Source of the DNA: Candidatus Atribacteria bacterium
GTDB taxonomy: Bacteria > Atribacterota > JS1 > SB-45 > 34-128
Direction of reading: 5' to 3'
NCBI GenBank assembly: GCA_003451675.1
Contig: DMCY01000108.1
Coordinates: 1 to 21,708, forward strand
DNA: 21,708 nucleotides
The notes beneath the pieces were generated by a model. It saw only the letters and a list, made by a program, of their open reading frames with translations. It searched no databases and was not told the origin of the DNA. Every line of letters starts with the position of its first letter. Positions within the stretch are counted from its first letter, which is position 1. Both the position numbers and the translations under genes were made by a program. Positions 1-8,888 of this stretch are shown piece by piece.

Positions 1-11
1 TGTCCTGGACA
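1..11. promoter_or_regulatory. Perfect 5-bp inverted repeat (candidate operator)
   Basis: TGTCC-T-GGACA is a perfect palindrome with a single central base. It ends 15 bases before the -35 box of the GntR regulator's promoter. It could be an operator for autoregulation, but it is short, lies at the window edge, and I found no second copy. Its role is inferred from position only. Confidence 0.25.
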
Positions 12-26
12 ACGCACAAAAAATAT

Positions 27-55
27 TTGACAGCATATAAGTTAATCATTATAAT
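27..55 (+). promoter_or_regulatory. Sigma-70 type promoter of the GntR gene
   Basis: TTGACA (27-32), a 17-base spacer and TATAAT (50-55) match the bacterial consensus exactly. An A6 tract precedes the -35 box. The ribosome binding site of the regulator (AGGAGG, 71-76) follows, so the leader is short. This promoter rules out translation starts upstream of about position 60. Confidence 0.85.
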
Positions 56-80
56 AATAAGTATGAATGTAGGAGGTATG

Positions 81-827
81 ATGATTGTGTCCAGAATTAA
101 ATATTCCCCTCTTTACCTGAAAGCAAAGACAGAATTAGTAAAAATGATTAAAAAAGGTGATTTTGAAAATAATAAATTACCTCCGGAAGATAAACTTTCT
201 GAAATGTTAGGAATAAGCCGTTCAACTATCCGAGAAGCCTTGATAACTCTTGATCGAGAAGGAATAATAACAAAAAAGCAAGGAATAGGAAATTTAATTC
301 ACAAAAGCACTTTAGAAGTTAAAATGAGAATTGATTTAGTCCAAGATTTTATTAAGTTATTAGAAAATGGCGGTTATAAGGCATCAGTAAAAAGAATTAA
401 CTCTGGATGGATAGATAATATATCTCAGTTTGAAATAAAAATTCCGTCCATCAAAGATAAAAAATATTTTTTAAATGAATTTCTCTATTTAGCCAACAAC
501 CAACCTGCAATATTGGCTACAAATATTATCCCTGAATCTGCTTTGAATATGCCCCTACAAAATAAAGGAATACCTTTTAATAGTTTTAAAGGATTTTTTA
601 ATTTACTAAGTAAGCATACCAATGAAGAACTTTCTCATTCAATTACTAGATTTATTCCAAGTAAAGTTGATATGAAAATAAGTGAAATACTTAAAATCAA
701 AGAAAATGAACCAATAATTAAACGAGAAGAGTTTTATTATGGAATATTTGATAAATTAATTTGCTGTTCCGAAATTACTTTTCATCCCAGTTTAGTAAAC
801 CTTACCATTGTTCGTAAATTAGATTAA
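81..827 (+). CDS. GntR family (HutC-type) transcriptional regulator
   Basis: A 248-residue protein with an N-terminal winged helix-turn-helix (about residues 5-76; LPPEDKLSEMLGISRSTIRE is the recognition region and ITKKQGIGN lies in the wing). A C-terminal ligand-sensing domain of UTRA/HutC type follows (about 90-245). HutC-type regulators usually repress catabolic and uptake genes until a pathway metabolite binds. I chose ATG 81, four bases after AGGAGG (71-76); ATG 78 is too close to that site and GTG 87 is also possible. Starts further upstream would overlap the promoter. It precedes a long co-directional catabolic cluster and is its likely local regulator, which is inferred from position. 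The effector is unknown. Confidence 0.85.
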   Translation: MIVSRIKYSPLYLKAKTELVKMIKKGDFENNKLPPEDKLSEMLGISRSTIREALITLDREGIITKKQGIGNLIHKSTLEVKMRIDLVQDFIKLLENGGYKASVKRINSGWIDNISQFEIKIPSIKDKKYFLNEFLYLANNQPAILATNIIPESALNMPLQNKGIPFNSFKGFFNLLSKHTNEELSHSITRFIPSKVDMKISEILKIKENEPIIKREEFYYGIFDKLICCSEITFHPSLVNLTIVRKLD

Positions 828-953
828 TAGTTATTTGTTTGTTGGGCTTTTTGTCGTTTTTTCTGATAATGATAGTTTGTTTTAAAAGAATAAGCTTAAC
901 CACATATCTATTTTTAAATTTCAAAACAATTAATAATAGTTAGGAAGTTACTA

Positions 954-1667
954 ATGAATACACAAGTCAAAATAGTAGGTGTAAGCGGAAGTCCACGAAA
1001 AGGAGCTACTCAATATTGTGTTCAAGAAGCACTTTTAGCAGCAACTGAAATTTCTGGTATTGGTACCGAGTTTATTGATTTAAGAGGAAAAGAAATTCAT
1101 CCTTGCATCCACTGTAATCGATGCATTCAAAAACAATTAGATTATTGTCCAGTATTTGCCGACAATATGCGTGATTACTACAATATAATCCTTCATTCAG
1201 ATGGCCTTATTTTAGGTTCCCCGGTTTACCAAATGAGTCCTACTGCTCAAATACAAGCTTTTATCAATCGTTTACGACCTTTGGGGCATTATATAACTAA
1301 AGGTTATTGGGCTACTAAGGTAGGGGGAGCAATTGCAGTGGGAGGAACAAGAAATGGCGGTCAGGAAACTACTCTTGAGTCTTTAAATAATTTCTTTTTT
1401 TGCACCGGAATGATTGTAGTTAGTGGAGGTATTTTTGCATACAATGGTGCAGCAGTTTGGTCTAATGACAAAAAAGAACAAGGAGCTAAAGAAGATAATG
1501 AAGGCATGGATTCCGTACGGATATTAGGAAGAAGAGTGGCTTTGATTGCTAAAATTCTTAAAGTCGGATTAGCAAGTTTAACAGAACCAATAGAAGGAGC
1601 CATTTTGGCTGGTTTTCCCAATCAAAAAGAATTAGACCGTAAGATTGAAAAATTTATTCATCGTTAA
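954..1667 (+). CDS. Iron-sulfur flavoprotein / NADPH-dependent FMN reductase family
   Basis: A 237-residue flavodoxin-fold protein. It opens with the phosphate-loop motif SGSPRKG (11-17), and GSPVYQMSP near residue 88 is the second flavin-contact region. A compact cysteine cluster, CIHCNRC plus a fourth Cys (C51, C54, C57, C65), resembles the C-x2-C-x2-C-x(4-7)-C motif of the Isf family, which binds a [4Fe-4S] cluster next to FMN. That would make it a small cytoplasmic electron carrier or reductase rather than a plain FMN reductase. AGGAAG at 942-947 lies six bases before ATG 954. The 126-base gap upstream holds only a weak promoter-like pair (TTGGGC-17-GATAAT, 842-870). It probably leads the transporter operon. 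Its redox partner is unknown. Confidence 0.75.
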   Translation: MNTQVKIVGVSGSPRKGATQYCVQEALLAATEISGIGTEFIDLRGKEIHPCIHCNRCIQKQLDYCPVFADNMRDYYNIILHSDGLILGSPVYQMSPTAQIQAFINRLRPLGHYITKGYWATKVGGAIAVGGTRNGGQETTLESLNNFFFCTGMIVVSGGIFAYNGAAVWSNDKKEQGAKEDNEGMDSVRILGRRVALIAKILKVGLASLTEPIEGAILAGFPNQKELDRKIEKFIHR

Positions 1668-1707
1668 ATGTATTATTGATAATTATTAAAAAACGAGGTG
1701 TATTTAT

Positions 1708-3261
1708 ATGACTCATGAAATCATATTAAGCTTAAAAGAAATTACTAAAACTTTCCCCGGAGTAATTGCCAATGATCACATTAATTTAGAAATATTTAAA
1801 GGGGAAATTCATAGCTTGCTAGGTGAAAATGGAGCTGGAAAAACTACTTTAATGAACATTTTATATGGGCTCTATAAACCAGATAGTGGGGAAATTATAT
1901 TTAAAGGAAAAAAGATAAAAATACACTCTCCAAAAGATGCAATAAATTTAGGAATTGGGATGATTCATCAACAATTTATGCTTGTTCCTAGATTTTCAGT
2001 TTTTGAAAACATTATTTTGGGGCAAGCTTCCGAAAGGCCCCCTTTATTGGAAGAGAAAAAACTTCATAAAAAAATCATGAAGGTTGCTGAAAAGTTTAAT
2101 ATAAAATTAGACTTGGATACACCTGTGGAAAGTTTAGATGTAGGAAATCAACAAAAAGTAGAAATTCTAAAAACTCTTTACCAGGGGGCGAACCTTCTAA
2201 TTTTGGATGAACCAACATCAGTACTCACACCACAAGAAGGGCAGAATTTATTTAAAGACTTGCGGGCTTTAAAAAAACAAGGTTGTACCATTATTTTTAT
2301 TTCTCATAAATTAAAAGAAGTTATGCAAATAAGTGATCGTATCACAGTTTTAAGGGATGGTAAAGTTATTGAGACAAAGAAAAAATTAGAAACGAACCCT
2401 CGGGAGCTTTCTAAATTAATGGTGGGAAGAGAAGTTTCTTTTACAATTAAAAAGAAGGATTGCAAACCTGGGAAAGAAGTTTTAGACTTGCAAAATATTT
2501 TTTTACAAAACGAAAAGGGATTAAAGGTTTTAAAGAATATTTGTCTAAATATTCGAGCAGGCGAAATATTAGGAATTGCTGGGGTAGATGGAAATGGGCA
2601 AAAAGAATTAGCAGATGTAATCTGTGGATTGCAAAAAGTCAATTCAGGTAATGTAAAAATATTAAATAAAGAGGTCACAGGAAGTACTCCCCGACAATTA
2701 AACGAACAGGGTTTATCGCATATCCCAGGAGATAGAAAAAAATACGGAATAATTTTAAATTTTACTATAGCTGAAAATATTATCTTAAAAAATTTTTATA
2801 AATTTCCGTTTACTCGTAGACTATTTTTAAACAAAGGATATATTAATGACTATTCCCAGAAAATAATTAAAAATTATAATATTAAAACACCATCTCCCCT
2901 TCTTCAAACGAAAAAACTATCGGGTGGTAATCAACAAAGAGTTGTATTAGGCAGAGAATTAAGTAATCAACCAAAATTATTGCTTGTAGCACAGCCAACT
3001 CAAGGGTTGGATGTAGGGGCTTGTGAGTTTATTTATGATAAACTTTTAGAGGAAAGAGATAAAGGAGTGGCAATTTTATTAGTTTCTACAGATTTAGACG
3101 AAGTGATGAATCTTTCTGATCGAGTAGCAATAATATATGAAGGAGAAATTGTGGGAGAAGTGGATCCCAGAAGTACTGACATCGGAGAAATTGGTTTAAT
3201 GATGGCTGGATCTAAACGTAAGCAAATAAACGCAATAGAAAAAAAAGGGGGTGATAAATAA
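1708..3261 (+). CDS. BMP-type ABC importer, duplicated ATP-binding subunit
   Basis: A 517-residue double ATPase. Domain 1 has an intact Walker A (GENGAGKT, 39-46), Q-loop near residue 88, Walker B (LLILDEP, 163-169) and a degenerate signature (LDVGNQQ). Domain 2 has a degenerate Walker A (GVDGNGQKEL, 292-301) lacking GKT, an intact signature (LSGGNQQ, 404-410) and a Walker B with Gln in place of the catalytic Glu (LLLVAQP). This split of intact and degenerate motifs is normal in the YufO/NupO and RbsA-like group, so it does not mean decay. GAGGTG (1694-1699) lies eight bases before the start. The binding protein and two permeases downstream complete the importer. It energises uptake, most likely of nucleosides or related compounds. 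Confidence 0.93.
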   Translation: MTHEIILSLKEITKTFPGVIANDHINLEIFKGEIHSLLGENGAGKTTLMNILYGLYKPDSGEIIFKGKKIKIHSPKDAINLGIGMIHQQFMLVPRFSVFENIILGQASERPPLLEEKKLHKKIMKVAEKFNIKLDLDTPVESLDVGNQQKVEILKTLYQGANLLILDEPTSVLTPQEGQNLFKDLRALKKQGCTIIFISHKLKEVMQISDRITVLRDGKVIETKKKLETNPRELSKLMVGREVSFTIKKKDCKPGKEVLDLQNIFLQNEKGLKVLKNICLNIRAGEILGIAGVDGNGQKELADVICGLQKVNSGNVKILNKEVTGSTPRQLNEQGLSHIPGDRKKYGIILNFTIAENIILKNFYKFPFTRRLFLNKGYINDYSQKIIKNYNIKTPSPLLQTKKLSGGNQQRVVLGRELSNQPKLLLVAQPTQGLDVGACEFIYDKLLEERDKGVAILLVSTDLDEVMNLSDRVAIIYEGEIVGEVDPRSTDIGEIGLMMAGSKRKQINAIEKKGGDK

Positions 3262-3342
3262 ATACAACTAATAAAAGCATAGATATTGTTTAAAGTTTGT
3301 AGAAAACGAAAAGTAAAAAAATGAATTGGGAGGATATATAAA

Positions 3343-4356
3343 ATGAAAGGTAAAAATAAGGTAATTTTAGGAATTTTTATTTTAGTGTTTGTTGCTTTAA
3401 TGATGGCTAGTACTCTTGCTTTTGCTGAACCTTTAAAGGTTGTTATGATATTCCCTAGCGCAATAACCAGTGAAGGTTGGAACCAAGAAGGATTTTCAGG
3501 TTTAATGAAAGCAAAAGATGATTTCGACATAGACGTTAGCTATCAAGAGAGTGTTTCCGAAGGAGAATTATCAGGGGTATTAAGAAGTTGTGTTGCAGAA
3601 GGATATGATTTAATTATAGTGCATGAATTAGGTTATACTGATGCAACTATTGAGGTGGCAGAGCAATACCCGGATACAATGTTTGCAATTTCTTATGGTT
3701 TTAAGGCATCTGATAATGTGGCTTCAGTAAGCGGGACTAATTGGGAATCAAATTGCTTAGCTGGTGCAGTAGCTGGCTTAATGACTAAAACTAATACTGT
3801 AGGTTTAATGATTGCTACCGATAGTCCTATAGCTCACAATTTTATAAATGCTGGTTTTATATATGGAGCCAGATGGATTAATCCAAAAGTTAAAGTTATT
3901 ACTACTCATGTGGGTAGCTGGGATGATGTAGTAAAAGGACAAGAATTGGTAAGATCAATGATAAAGGGAGGAGCAGATGTTGTTTATTCACAATGTGGAA
4001 AAATAAATCAAGCAGCTATACAAGTATGCGAGGATGCGGGTATTTGGGCTATCGGTGCAATAGTAGATATGTGTGATATAGCTCCTCAAACAGTTATTGC
4101 TAATGAATTAGCTCCTACAGGAAGCTTAGTTTATGGAGTAATTAAGGATGTAATTGAAGGTAAATTTCATGGCCATCATATAGTAAAAGGAATTAAAGAT
4201 GGGGCGGAAGACATATCTTTTAATCCTTTATTATTAGACAAAGTACCAGAGAATGGAATAGAGAGAGTGATGGAGCTAAGACAGGAAATTATCGATGGGA
4301 AAATTACTATAGAGAAAATTCGAGAGGAACTTACCAAAGAAAATATTAAATTTTAA
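3343..4356 (+). CDS. BMP family ABC transporter substrate-binding protein
   Basis: A 337-residue protein with a classical signal peptide: KGKNK basic start, hydrophobic stretch at about 7-24, and a likely cut after AFA (residue 28). The mature part starts PLKVVMIFPSAITSEGWNQEG, the typical BMP/PnrA opening. Known BMP proteins bind purine nucleosides, and some bind other ligands. There is no lipobox cysteine, so the protein should be free in a periplasm rather than lipid-anchored as in most Gram-positive relatives. GGGAGG (3328-3333) lies nine bases before ATG. A strong stem-loop follows the stop codon. Its position between ATPase and permeases fixes it as the ligand-capture subunit, but the ligand cannot be read from sequence. 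Confidence 0.92.
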   Translation: MKGKNKVILGIFILVFVALMMASTLAFAEPLKVVMIFPSAITSEGWNQEGFSGLMKAKDDFDIDVSYQESVSEGELSGVLRSCVAEGYDLIIVHELGYTDATIEVAEQYPDTMFAISYGFKASDNVASVSGTNWESNCLAGAVAGLMTKTNTVGLMIATDSPIAHNFINAGFIYGARWINPKVKVITTHVGSWDDVVKGQELVRSMIKGGADVVYSQCGKINQAAIQVCEDAGIWAIGAIVDMCDIAPQTVIANELAPTGSLVYGVIKDVIEGKFHGHHIVKGIKDGAEDISFNPLLLDKVPENGIERVMELRQEIIDGKITIEKIREELTKENIKF

Positions 4357-4376
4357 CTAGAATTGTAATAACAGCT

Positions 4377-4410
4377 AGCGAATAGGGCACAATATGCTGT
4401 CCTATTCGCT
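4377..4410 (+). other. Intercistronic stem-loop after the binding-protein gene
   Basis: AGCGAATAGGGCA (4377-4389) pairs with TGTCCTATTCGCT (4398-4410): 13 pairs including one G-U, around an 8-base loop. No T-run follows, so it is not a typical intrinsic terminator. Such hairpins between a binding-protein gene and its permeases often protect the upstream message and leave less permease mRNA. That role is inferred. Confidence 0.7.
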
Positions 4411-4438
4411 TTGCATGAAAGGATGGTGAAAATTAATT

Positions 4439-5503
4439 TTGAGTGATGTTGGTGTTAAACAGAAGAAATATAAAATATTTATCGCAATCATTCCTTTTTT
4501 AGCTTTACTTTTAGCTTTATTTTTAGGGGGAATTCTTATTTTATTAGCTGGGATTAATCCATGGAGAGCTTATGCTTACATGCTGCATAGTGTTTTTGGT
4601 AATATTCGTCTTTTTAGTGAAACTTTTACCCATTTTGTACCATTAGTATTTTGTGCGTTAAGTTTTGCGATAGCTTTTAAGGGGGGGTTTTTTAATGTTG
4701 GTCAAGCAGGCCAGCTTTATTTTGGAGCATTAACAGCAACTTTAGCTGGGATTTATATTCATGGCTTACCAGCTTTTATACATATTCCTTTGGTATTATT
4801 AGCTGGATTTGTAGGCGGGGCTTTTTGGTGTTGGATAGCAGGTATTTTAAAAATTAAAAAGGGTGTAAATGAAATACTTAGCACTATTATGCTTAGTTAT
4901 CTAGCTACTCTTTTAATAGATTTTATGGTTATGTATTTTCTTAAACCGCCCGATTCTTACGTAAGCCAATCTGAAAAAATTGCTAAATCTGCTTATTTTC
5001 CACCTTTAATTGCCCATACACAGATAAATTTAGGAGTAATTTTATCCTTATTAACAGTAGTTATTATTTATTATTTTCTTTTCCGTTCTTCTTATGGTTA
5101 TCAAATAAGGGTAATTGGAGAAAATTCTAATGTAGCTAATTATGCAGGTATTAATATTTTAAAAGGTACGATGACTGTAATTATTATATCTGGAGGGCTT
5201 GCCGGTTTAGCCGGAGCAAGTATGCTGATGGGGACACAACATAAATTAATACCAGCTTTTTCTCCTGGTTATGGTTTTGAAGGTCTTGGCGCTTCAGTAA
5301 TGGCTAGAAATAATCCTTTAGGGATTATTTTAACTGCATTTTTATTTTCACTTATTCGAGTAGGTGCTGGGGCCATGCAGAGGGGGGTTGGTGTACCTTT
5401 GCCTTTATCCTGGATTATCGAAGGTATGATAATGATTTTTGTTACTGCAAGCGAATATTTTACTAACAAACTTTCCGCTAATTTAATAGAGGGGAGAGCA
5501 TAA
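4439..5503 (+). CDS. BMP-type ABC importer permease 1
   Basis: A 354-residue, strongly hydrophobic protein with about nine to ten predicted membrane spans and the family motif GGFFNVGQAGQ near residue 82 (compare FNIGAEGQ in relatives). GENSNVANYAGINI near residue 226 is the cytoplasmic coupling region that meets the ATPase. It matches the YufP/NupP type of branched-chain permease-like proteins. The start is TTG at 4439, supported by GGATGGTG (4421-4428); the nearby ATG at 4446 is out of frame and ATG 4415 runs into a stop. It follows the stem-loop and is separated by one base from permease 2. The two should form the heterodimeric membrane channel. Confidence 0.92.
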   Translation: MSDVGVKQKKYKIFIAIIPFLALLLALFLGGILILLAGINPWRAYAYMLHSVFGNIRLFSETFTHFVPLVFCALSFAIAFKGGFFNVGQAGQLYFGALTATLAGIYIHGLPAFIHIPLVLLAGFVGGAFWCWIAGILKIKKGVNEILSTIMLSYLATLLIDFMVMYFLKPPDSYVSQSEKIAKSAYFPPLIAHTQINLGVILSLLTVVIIYYFLFRSSYGYQIRVIGENSNVANYAGINILKGTMTVIIISGGLAGLAGASMLMGTQHKLIPAFSPGYGFEGLGASVMARNNPLGIILTAFLFSLIRVGAGAMQRGVGVPLPLSWIIEGMIMIFVTASEYFTNKLSANLIEGRA

Positions 5504-5504
5504 A

Positions 5505-6434
5505 ATGAAATATACTAATTTGATATCTTGGCTTTCAATGTCTATTAGATTATCTGTTCCGATACTTTATACATCATTAGGAGGCCTTATTTTGTTTAAG
5601 ACCGGTGTATTTAATATGGGATTAGAAGGAATGATGTTAGCGGGTGCCTTTTTAGGATTTTATGGAGTCCTAATAACTGGTAACCTTTGGATAGGTCTTT
5701 TACTTGCGATAATAAGCGGAGCTTTATTAGGTTTGCTACTTGCCTACGTAACTGTATCCTTAGGAGGAAATCAATTAGTAATAGGTTTAGGAATAAATTT
5801 TTTTGCTTTAGGTTTGACCGGATTTTTATATCGTATGCTTTGTAAACAAGGGTTACTTAATGAAACAACCAGGACAGCAAATTTTTCATCGATACATATA
5901 CCATTTTTAACTAAGATGCCAATTTTCGGTGAAATATTCTTTGACCATAATTTTTTAACTTATTTAGCTATTTTATTAGTTATTTTTGTAAATTGGTTTT
6001 TTTACAAAACTACTTATGGTTTAAGTCTTCGTTCTGTAGGAGAAAATCCTGAAGCCGCCGATGTTGCCGGAATAAATGTGTATTTAATACGATATACAGC
6101 GGCGATTGTCAGTGGAATATTTGCTGCTACTGGCGGAGCATTTTTAACCTTGACTCAGGTTACGCGTTTTACTGAAAATATAACTGATGGGAGAGGATGG
6201 ATAGCTTTAGCAATAATTATTTTTGGAAAATATAAACCATGGGGAATGCTATGGGCATCATTAGTTTTTGGAGCAGGGTTTGCCTTGGTATTGCAATTAC
6301 AAGTAATAGGCGTAAAAGTACCTACTCAAATAATGCTAATGTTACCCTATGCTTTAACTATTGCTGCTTTGATTGGAGTAGTTGGGAAGTCAAGAGGGCC
6401 AACTGCATTAGGAAAACATTATATAAAAAATTAA
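5505..6434 (+). CDS. BMP-type ABC importer permease 2
   Basis: A 309-residue membrane protein of the YufQ/NupQ type, with about eight to nine hydrophobic spans. FNMGLEGMMLAGAF near residue 37 is the conserved pore-side motif, and GENPEAADVAGINVYLIRY near residue 180 is the ATPase coupling loop. It starts one base after the stop of permease 1, with AGGGGAG just upstream, so the two are translationally linked. Together with the ATPase and binding protein this closes a complete four-gene importer. A 74-base AT-rich gap with no clear promoter or terminator separates it from the amidohydrolase, so transcription probably continues. Confidence 0.92.
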   Translation: MKYTNLISWLSMSIRLSVPILYTSLGGLILFKTGVFNMGLEGMMLAGAFLGFYGVLITGNLWIGLLLAIISGALLGLLLAYVTVSLGGNQLVIGLGINFFALGLTGFLYRMLCKQGLLNETTRTANFSSIHIPFLTKMPIFGEIFFDHNFLTYLAILLVIFVNWFFYKTTYGLSLRSVGENPEAADVAGINVYLIRYTAAIVSGIFAATGGAFLTLTQVTRFTENITDGRGWIALAIIIFGKYKPWGMLWASLVFGAGFALVLQLQVIGVKVPTQIMLMLPYALTIAALIGVVGKSRGPTALGKHYIKN

Positions 6435-6508
6435 CAGAGAAATTTATTTTCTAAACATTTATTCTTTATATATAAAAAATTTACTAATTATATAAAAAAG
6501 GAATAGCT

Positions 6509-7888
6509 ATGGATATTTTAATTAAAAATATAAGCACTTTAATCCAAGATGCTGATCACATACTTAACAATAAAGACATATTAATTGAAGGTAATAAAAT
6601 CAAAAAGATTGGTACTATTTTACCAGAAGAGATATCTTCTAATTGCAAGATTATTGAGGCTAAGGGAAAAGTGGTAATGCCTGGATTAATAAATGCACAT
6701 ACTCATTTATATCAATCAATGTTAAGAGGATGCAGAGACGATTTAACCTTAGTCCCCTGGTGTGAGAATGTAACATTTCCTTTTGCAAATATAGTGCACA
6801 AAGATTGCTGGGAAAAAGGAGATATAAAAATAGGGTATTATTGGTCAATGTTGAGTTCTATAGAAATGATCCATAATGGGATAACTTGCTGTATCGATAT
6901 GGATCTTACCTTAGATAGTATTTTTAAGGCTTGGCAGGATATTGGAATGCGAGGAATTGCCGCTATTACAGTAGCAAATCGTTGGATTCCTAAAGAATTT
7001 TGTCGTGATGATAAGATAATAAAAGCAGAAATTGAGCAATATATTAAAAAGTGGCACCAAGGATCTGTTAATGGTGGTTTACTTCAAGTTTTTATGGCTC
7101 CTTCTACGCTGTTTTGTTCTACTCCTGAATTAATGGAGTGGTTAGTGAAAAAGACCGAAGAATATAATTTAGGTTTTCAGATTCATATTTCTGAAACTAA
7201 ATGGGAGAACAAACAGGCTTTGGAAGAATTTAAAACTACTCCACTTAAATATATGGAAAGTTTAAATTTATTGAGAAGACCTATTTCTGCTGCTCATTGC
7301 ATATATTTAACAGAGGAAGAAATTGATATAGCTGCCGAAAGAGGTGTGATACCAGTTTATAATCCTAAGAGTAATATGAAATTGAGTGATGGAGTAGCGC
7401 CTATAGCGAAAATGCTAGGAAGAGGGGTTACTGTAGCCTTGGGTACAGATGGTGCAGCCTCTAATGATTTATTAGATATGTTTGAGGAAATGAGAGTTGG
7501 AGCATTATTGCAAAAAGTATTTTCTGAAGAACCGGGAGTGATTAATATTTCAGAAATCTTTAAGATGGCTACAGAAAATGGTGCAAAGGCAGCAAGAATA
7601 AATGCCGGAACGATCAAAGAAGGAAAATTAGCAGATTTAATCATTCTTAATTTAAATAAAGCTCATTCTGCCCCGGTTAATAATGTAATACAAAATATTG
7701 TTTATTGTGCAAAAGGCAGTAATGTTGAAACAACTATAATCAATGGAAAGGTAATTATGGAGAAGGGGAAAATTATTACCGTTGATGAAGAAAGCCTTAC
7801 TACAGAAGGGATCAAAAGAGGGGAAGGAATTTTAAAGAGGATTAATTTTAATAAAAGTATAAAATCACAAGATTATAAATCAAAATAG
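6509..7888 (+). CDS. Amidohydrolase, ATZ/TRZ/MtaD deaminase family
   Basis: A 459-residue metal-dependent hydrolase with a TIM-barrel catalytic domain and small composite N- and C-terminal domain. Visible metal and catalytic positions are H64 and H66 (NAHTH), H226 with E229 (HISET), H263 (AAHC) and D314 (GTDG); NPKSNMKL near 285-292 is also typical. All key residues are present, so it should be active. Relatives remove amino groups from N-heterocycles: S-adenosylhomocysteine/methylthioadenosine, guanine or 8-oxoguanine, and triazines. Following directly after a nucleoside-type importer, it probably performs the first cytoplasmic hydrolysis of the imported compound. An imidazole or pterin deaminase would also fit. 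The exact substrate is not determined. Confidence 0.88.
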   Translation: MDILIKNISTLIQDADHILNNKDILIEGNKIKKIGTILPEEISSNCKIIEAKGKVVMPGLINAHTHLYQSMLRGCRDDLTLVPWCENVTFPFANIVHKDCWEKGDIKIGYYWSMLSSIEMIHNGITCCIDMDLTLDSIFKAWQDIGMRGIAAITVANRWIPKEFCRDDKIIKAEIEQYIKKWHQGSVNGGLLQVFMAPSTLFCSTPELMEWLVKKTEEYNLGFQIHISETKWENKQALEEFKTTPLKYMESLNLLRRPISAAHCIYLTEEEIDIAAERGVIPVYNPKSNMKLSDGVAPIAKMLGRGVTVALGTDGAASNDLLDMFEEMRVGALLQKVFSEEPGVINISEIFKMATENGAKAARINAGTIKEGKLADLIILNLNKAHSAPVNNVIQNIVYCAKGSNVETTIINGKVIMEKGKIITVDEESLTTEGIKRGEGILKRINFNKSIKSQDYKSK

Positions 7889-7905
7889 GCAAGGAGAGAA
7901 TATTT

Positions 7906-8859
7906 ATGTTTAGTGTTAATCAAGAAGCTGTAAAAATTGTTAAGGAAAAAATTATCCCTAAAGCAGAAGAATTAGGTGTGAAAATTTTGTATTTAGATAA
8001 TGGAACTACTGTGATTGATGCGGGCATTAATGAAACAGGGAGTTTAAGTGCAGGTATATTATTTACAGAAGCCACTTTTGGTGGATTAGGTAAGGCACAG
8101 TTTGGATATTTTAAAAAAGATGAAATAAATTTGCCATCTATAGATGTATATATTGATAAACCCAGAGAAGGAACTTTATCTTCACAATTTTCTGGTTGGA
8201 AACTTCCCAGAAAAAATTTAGTGATAACTCCAATAGGTTCGGGACCTGCGCGAGCTATAGCTAAAAATGATATATTTTCTCAATGTGTAGAGTATCAAGA
8301 TAATCATCACGAAGTAGTTTTTGGAATGCAAACTACAGTTTTGCCTGATGTGGAATTAACTTCATCAATTGCGAAAGAATGTAAAATATCTCCAGAAAAT
8401 CTTTATGTTATTGCTGCTACTACGGGTAGTTTAGTAGGAACAATACAAGTCTGTTCTCGAACTGTGGAAGCTTCAATGTGGCGATTATATAAAAAAGGTT
8501 TTAATATCTATACCGTTATTTCTGGAATAGGTACTTGTCCTATTCCTCCTCAAACTAAAAATGAATTAGTAGCAATGGATAGAGTGAATACTGCTTTGAT
8601 TTATGGTGCATCGGTTCATTATATAGTTAATTGGGAAGACGGCAAAATAGAAAAAATTATTAAAGAATTACCTTTTTCTGCATCAAAAAGATTCGGGACT
8701 CCTTTTTTGGAAATTTTTGAAGAAGGTGATCGTGATTTTTATAAAGTAGATAAAGATATACATACCATCGCTCACTATACTATAACTAACATAAACTCTA
8801 GCCGTACTTTTTCTGCAGGAATAATTCGGGAAGACATGTTGGAAAGTTCATTTTTTTAG
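7906..8859 (+). CDS. mch: Methenyltetrahydromethanopterin cyclohydrolase family protein, copy 1
   Basis: A 317-residue protein similar to archaeal Mch along its whole length, including the SVN..A opening, NGTTVIDAGIN (32-42), TFGGLG (57-62), the IGSGPARA motif (110-117) and GTCPIPP. In characterised Mch enzymes an Arg and a Glu three residues later act on the methenyl carbon; both are present (R185, E188 in SRTVEAS). The known reaction is N5,N10-methenyl-H4MPT + H2O giving N5-formyl-H4MPT. A second, divergent copy lies at 14485. No H4MPT synthesis gene or other C1 enzyme of that pathway is in the window, so the substrate may be another pterin or a cyclic amidine-like compound. AAGGAG before ATG and an 18-base gap tie it to the amidohydrolase. 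Confidence 0.88.
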   Translation: MFSVNQEAVKIVKEKIIPKAEELGVKILYLDNGTTVIDAGINETGSLSAGILFTEATFGGLGKAQFGYFKKDEINLPSIDVYIDKPREGTLSSQFSGWKLPRKNLVITPIGSGPARAIAKNDIFSQCVEYQDNHHEVVFGMQTTVLPDVELTSSIAKECKISPENLYVIAATTGSLVGTIQVCSRTVEASMWRLYKKGFNIYTVISGIGTCPIPPQTKNELVAMDRVNTALIYGASVHYIVNWEDGKIEKIIKELPFSASKRFGTPFLEIFEEGDRDFYKVDKDIHTIAHYTITNINSSRTFSAGIIREDMLESSFF

Positions 8860-8888
8860 AACAAGAAGACAAAATGGAGCATGGCACT

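Noticed and set aside
27..80. Extended N-terminus of the GntR regulator starting at TTG 27 with a run of isoleucines
   Set aside because: It overlaps a perfect promoter (27-55), and AGGAGG at 71-76 points to a start at 81. The Ile run is the translated promoter, not protein.
842..870. TTGGGC-17-GATAAT as promoter of the iron-sulfur flavoprotein gene
   Set aside because: The -35 box matches only three of six positions, and AT-rich sequence gives such pairs by chance. I note it in the gene entry but do not call it.
2304..2678. Minus-strand and alternate-frame open stretches within the genes (here and many elsewhere)
   Set aside because: They lie wholly inside well-supported genes, have no ribosome sites and resemble no family; they are shadows of AT-rich coding sequence.
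1708..3261. Degenerate second Walker A and B of the double ATPase as a sign of decay
   Set aside because: GVDGNGQ and LLLVAQP are normal in the second half of BMP-type and sugar-type double ATPases.
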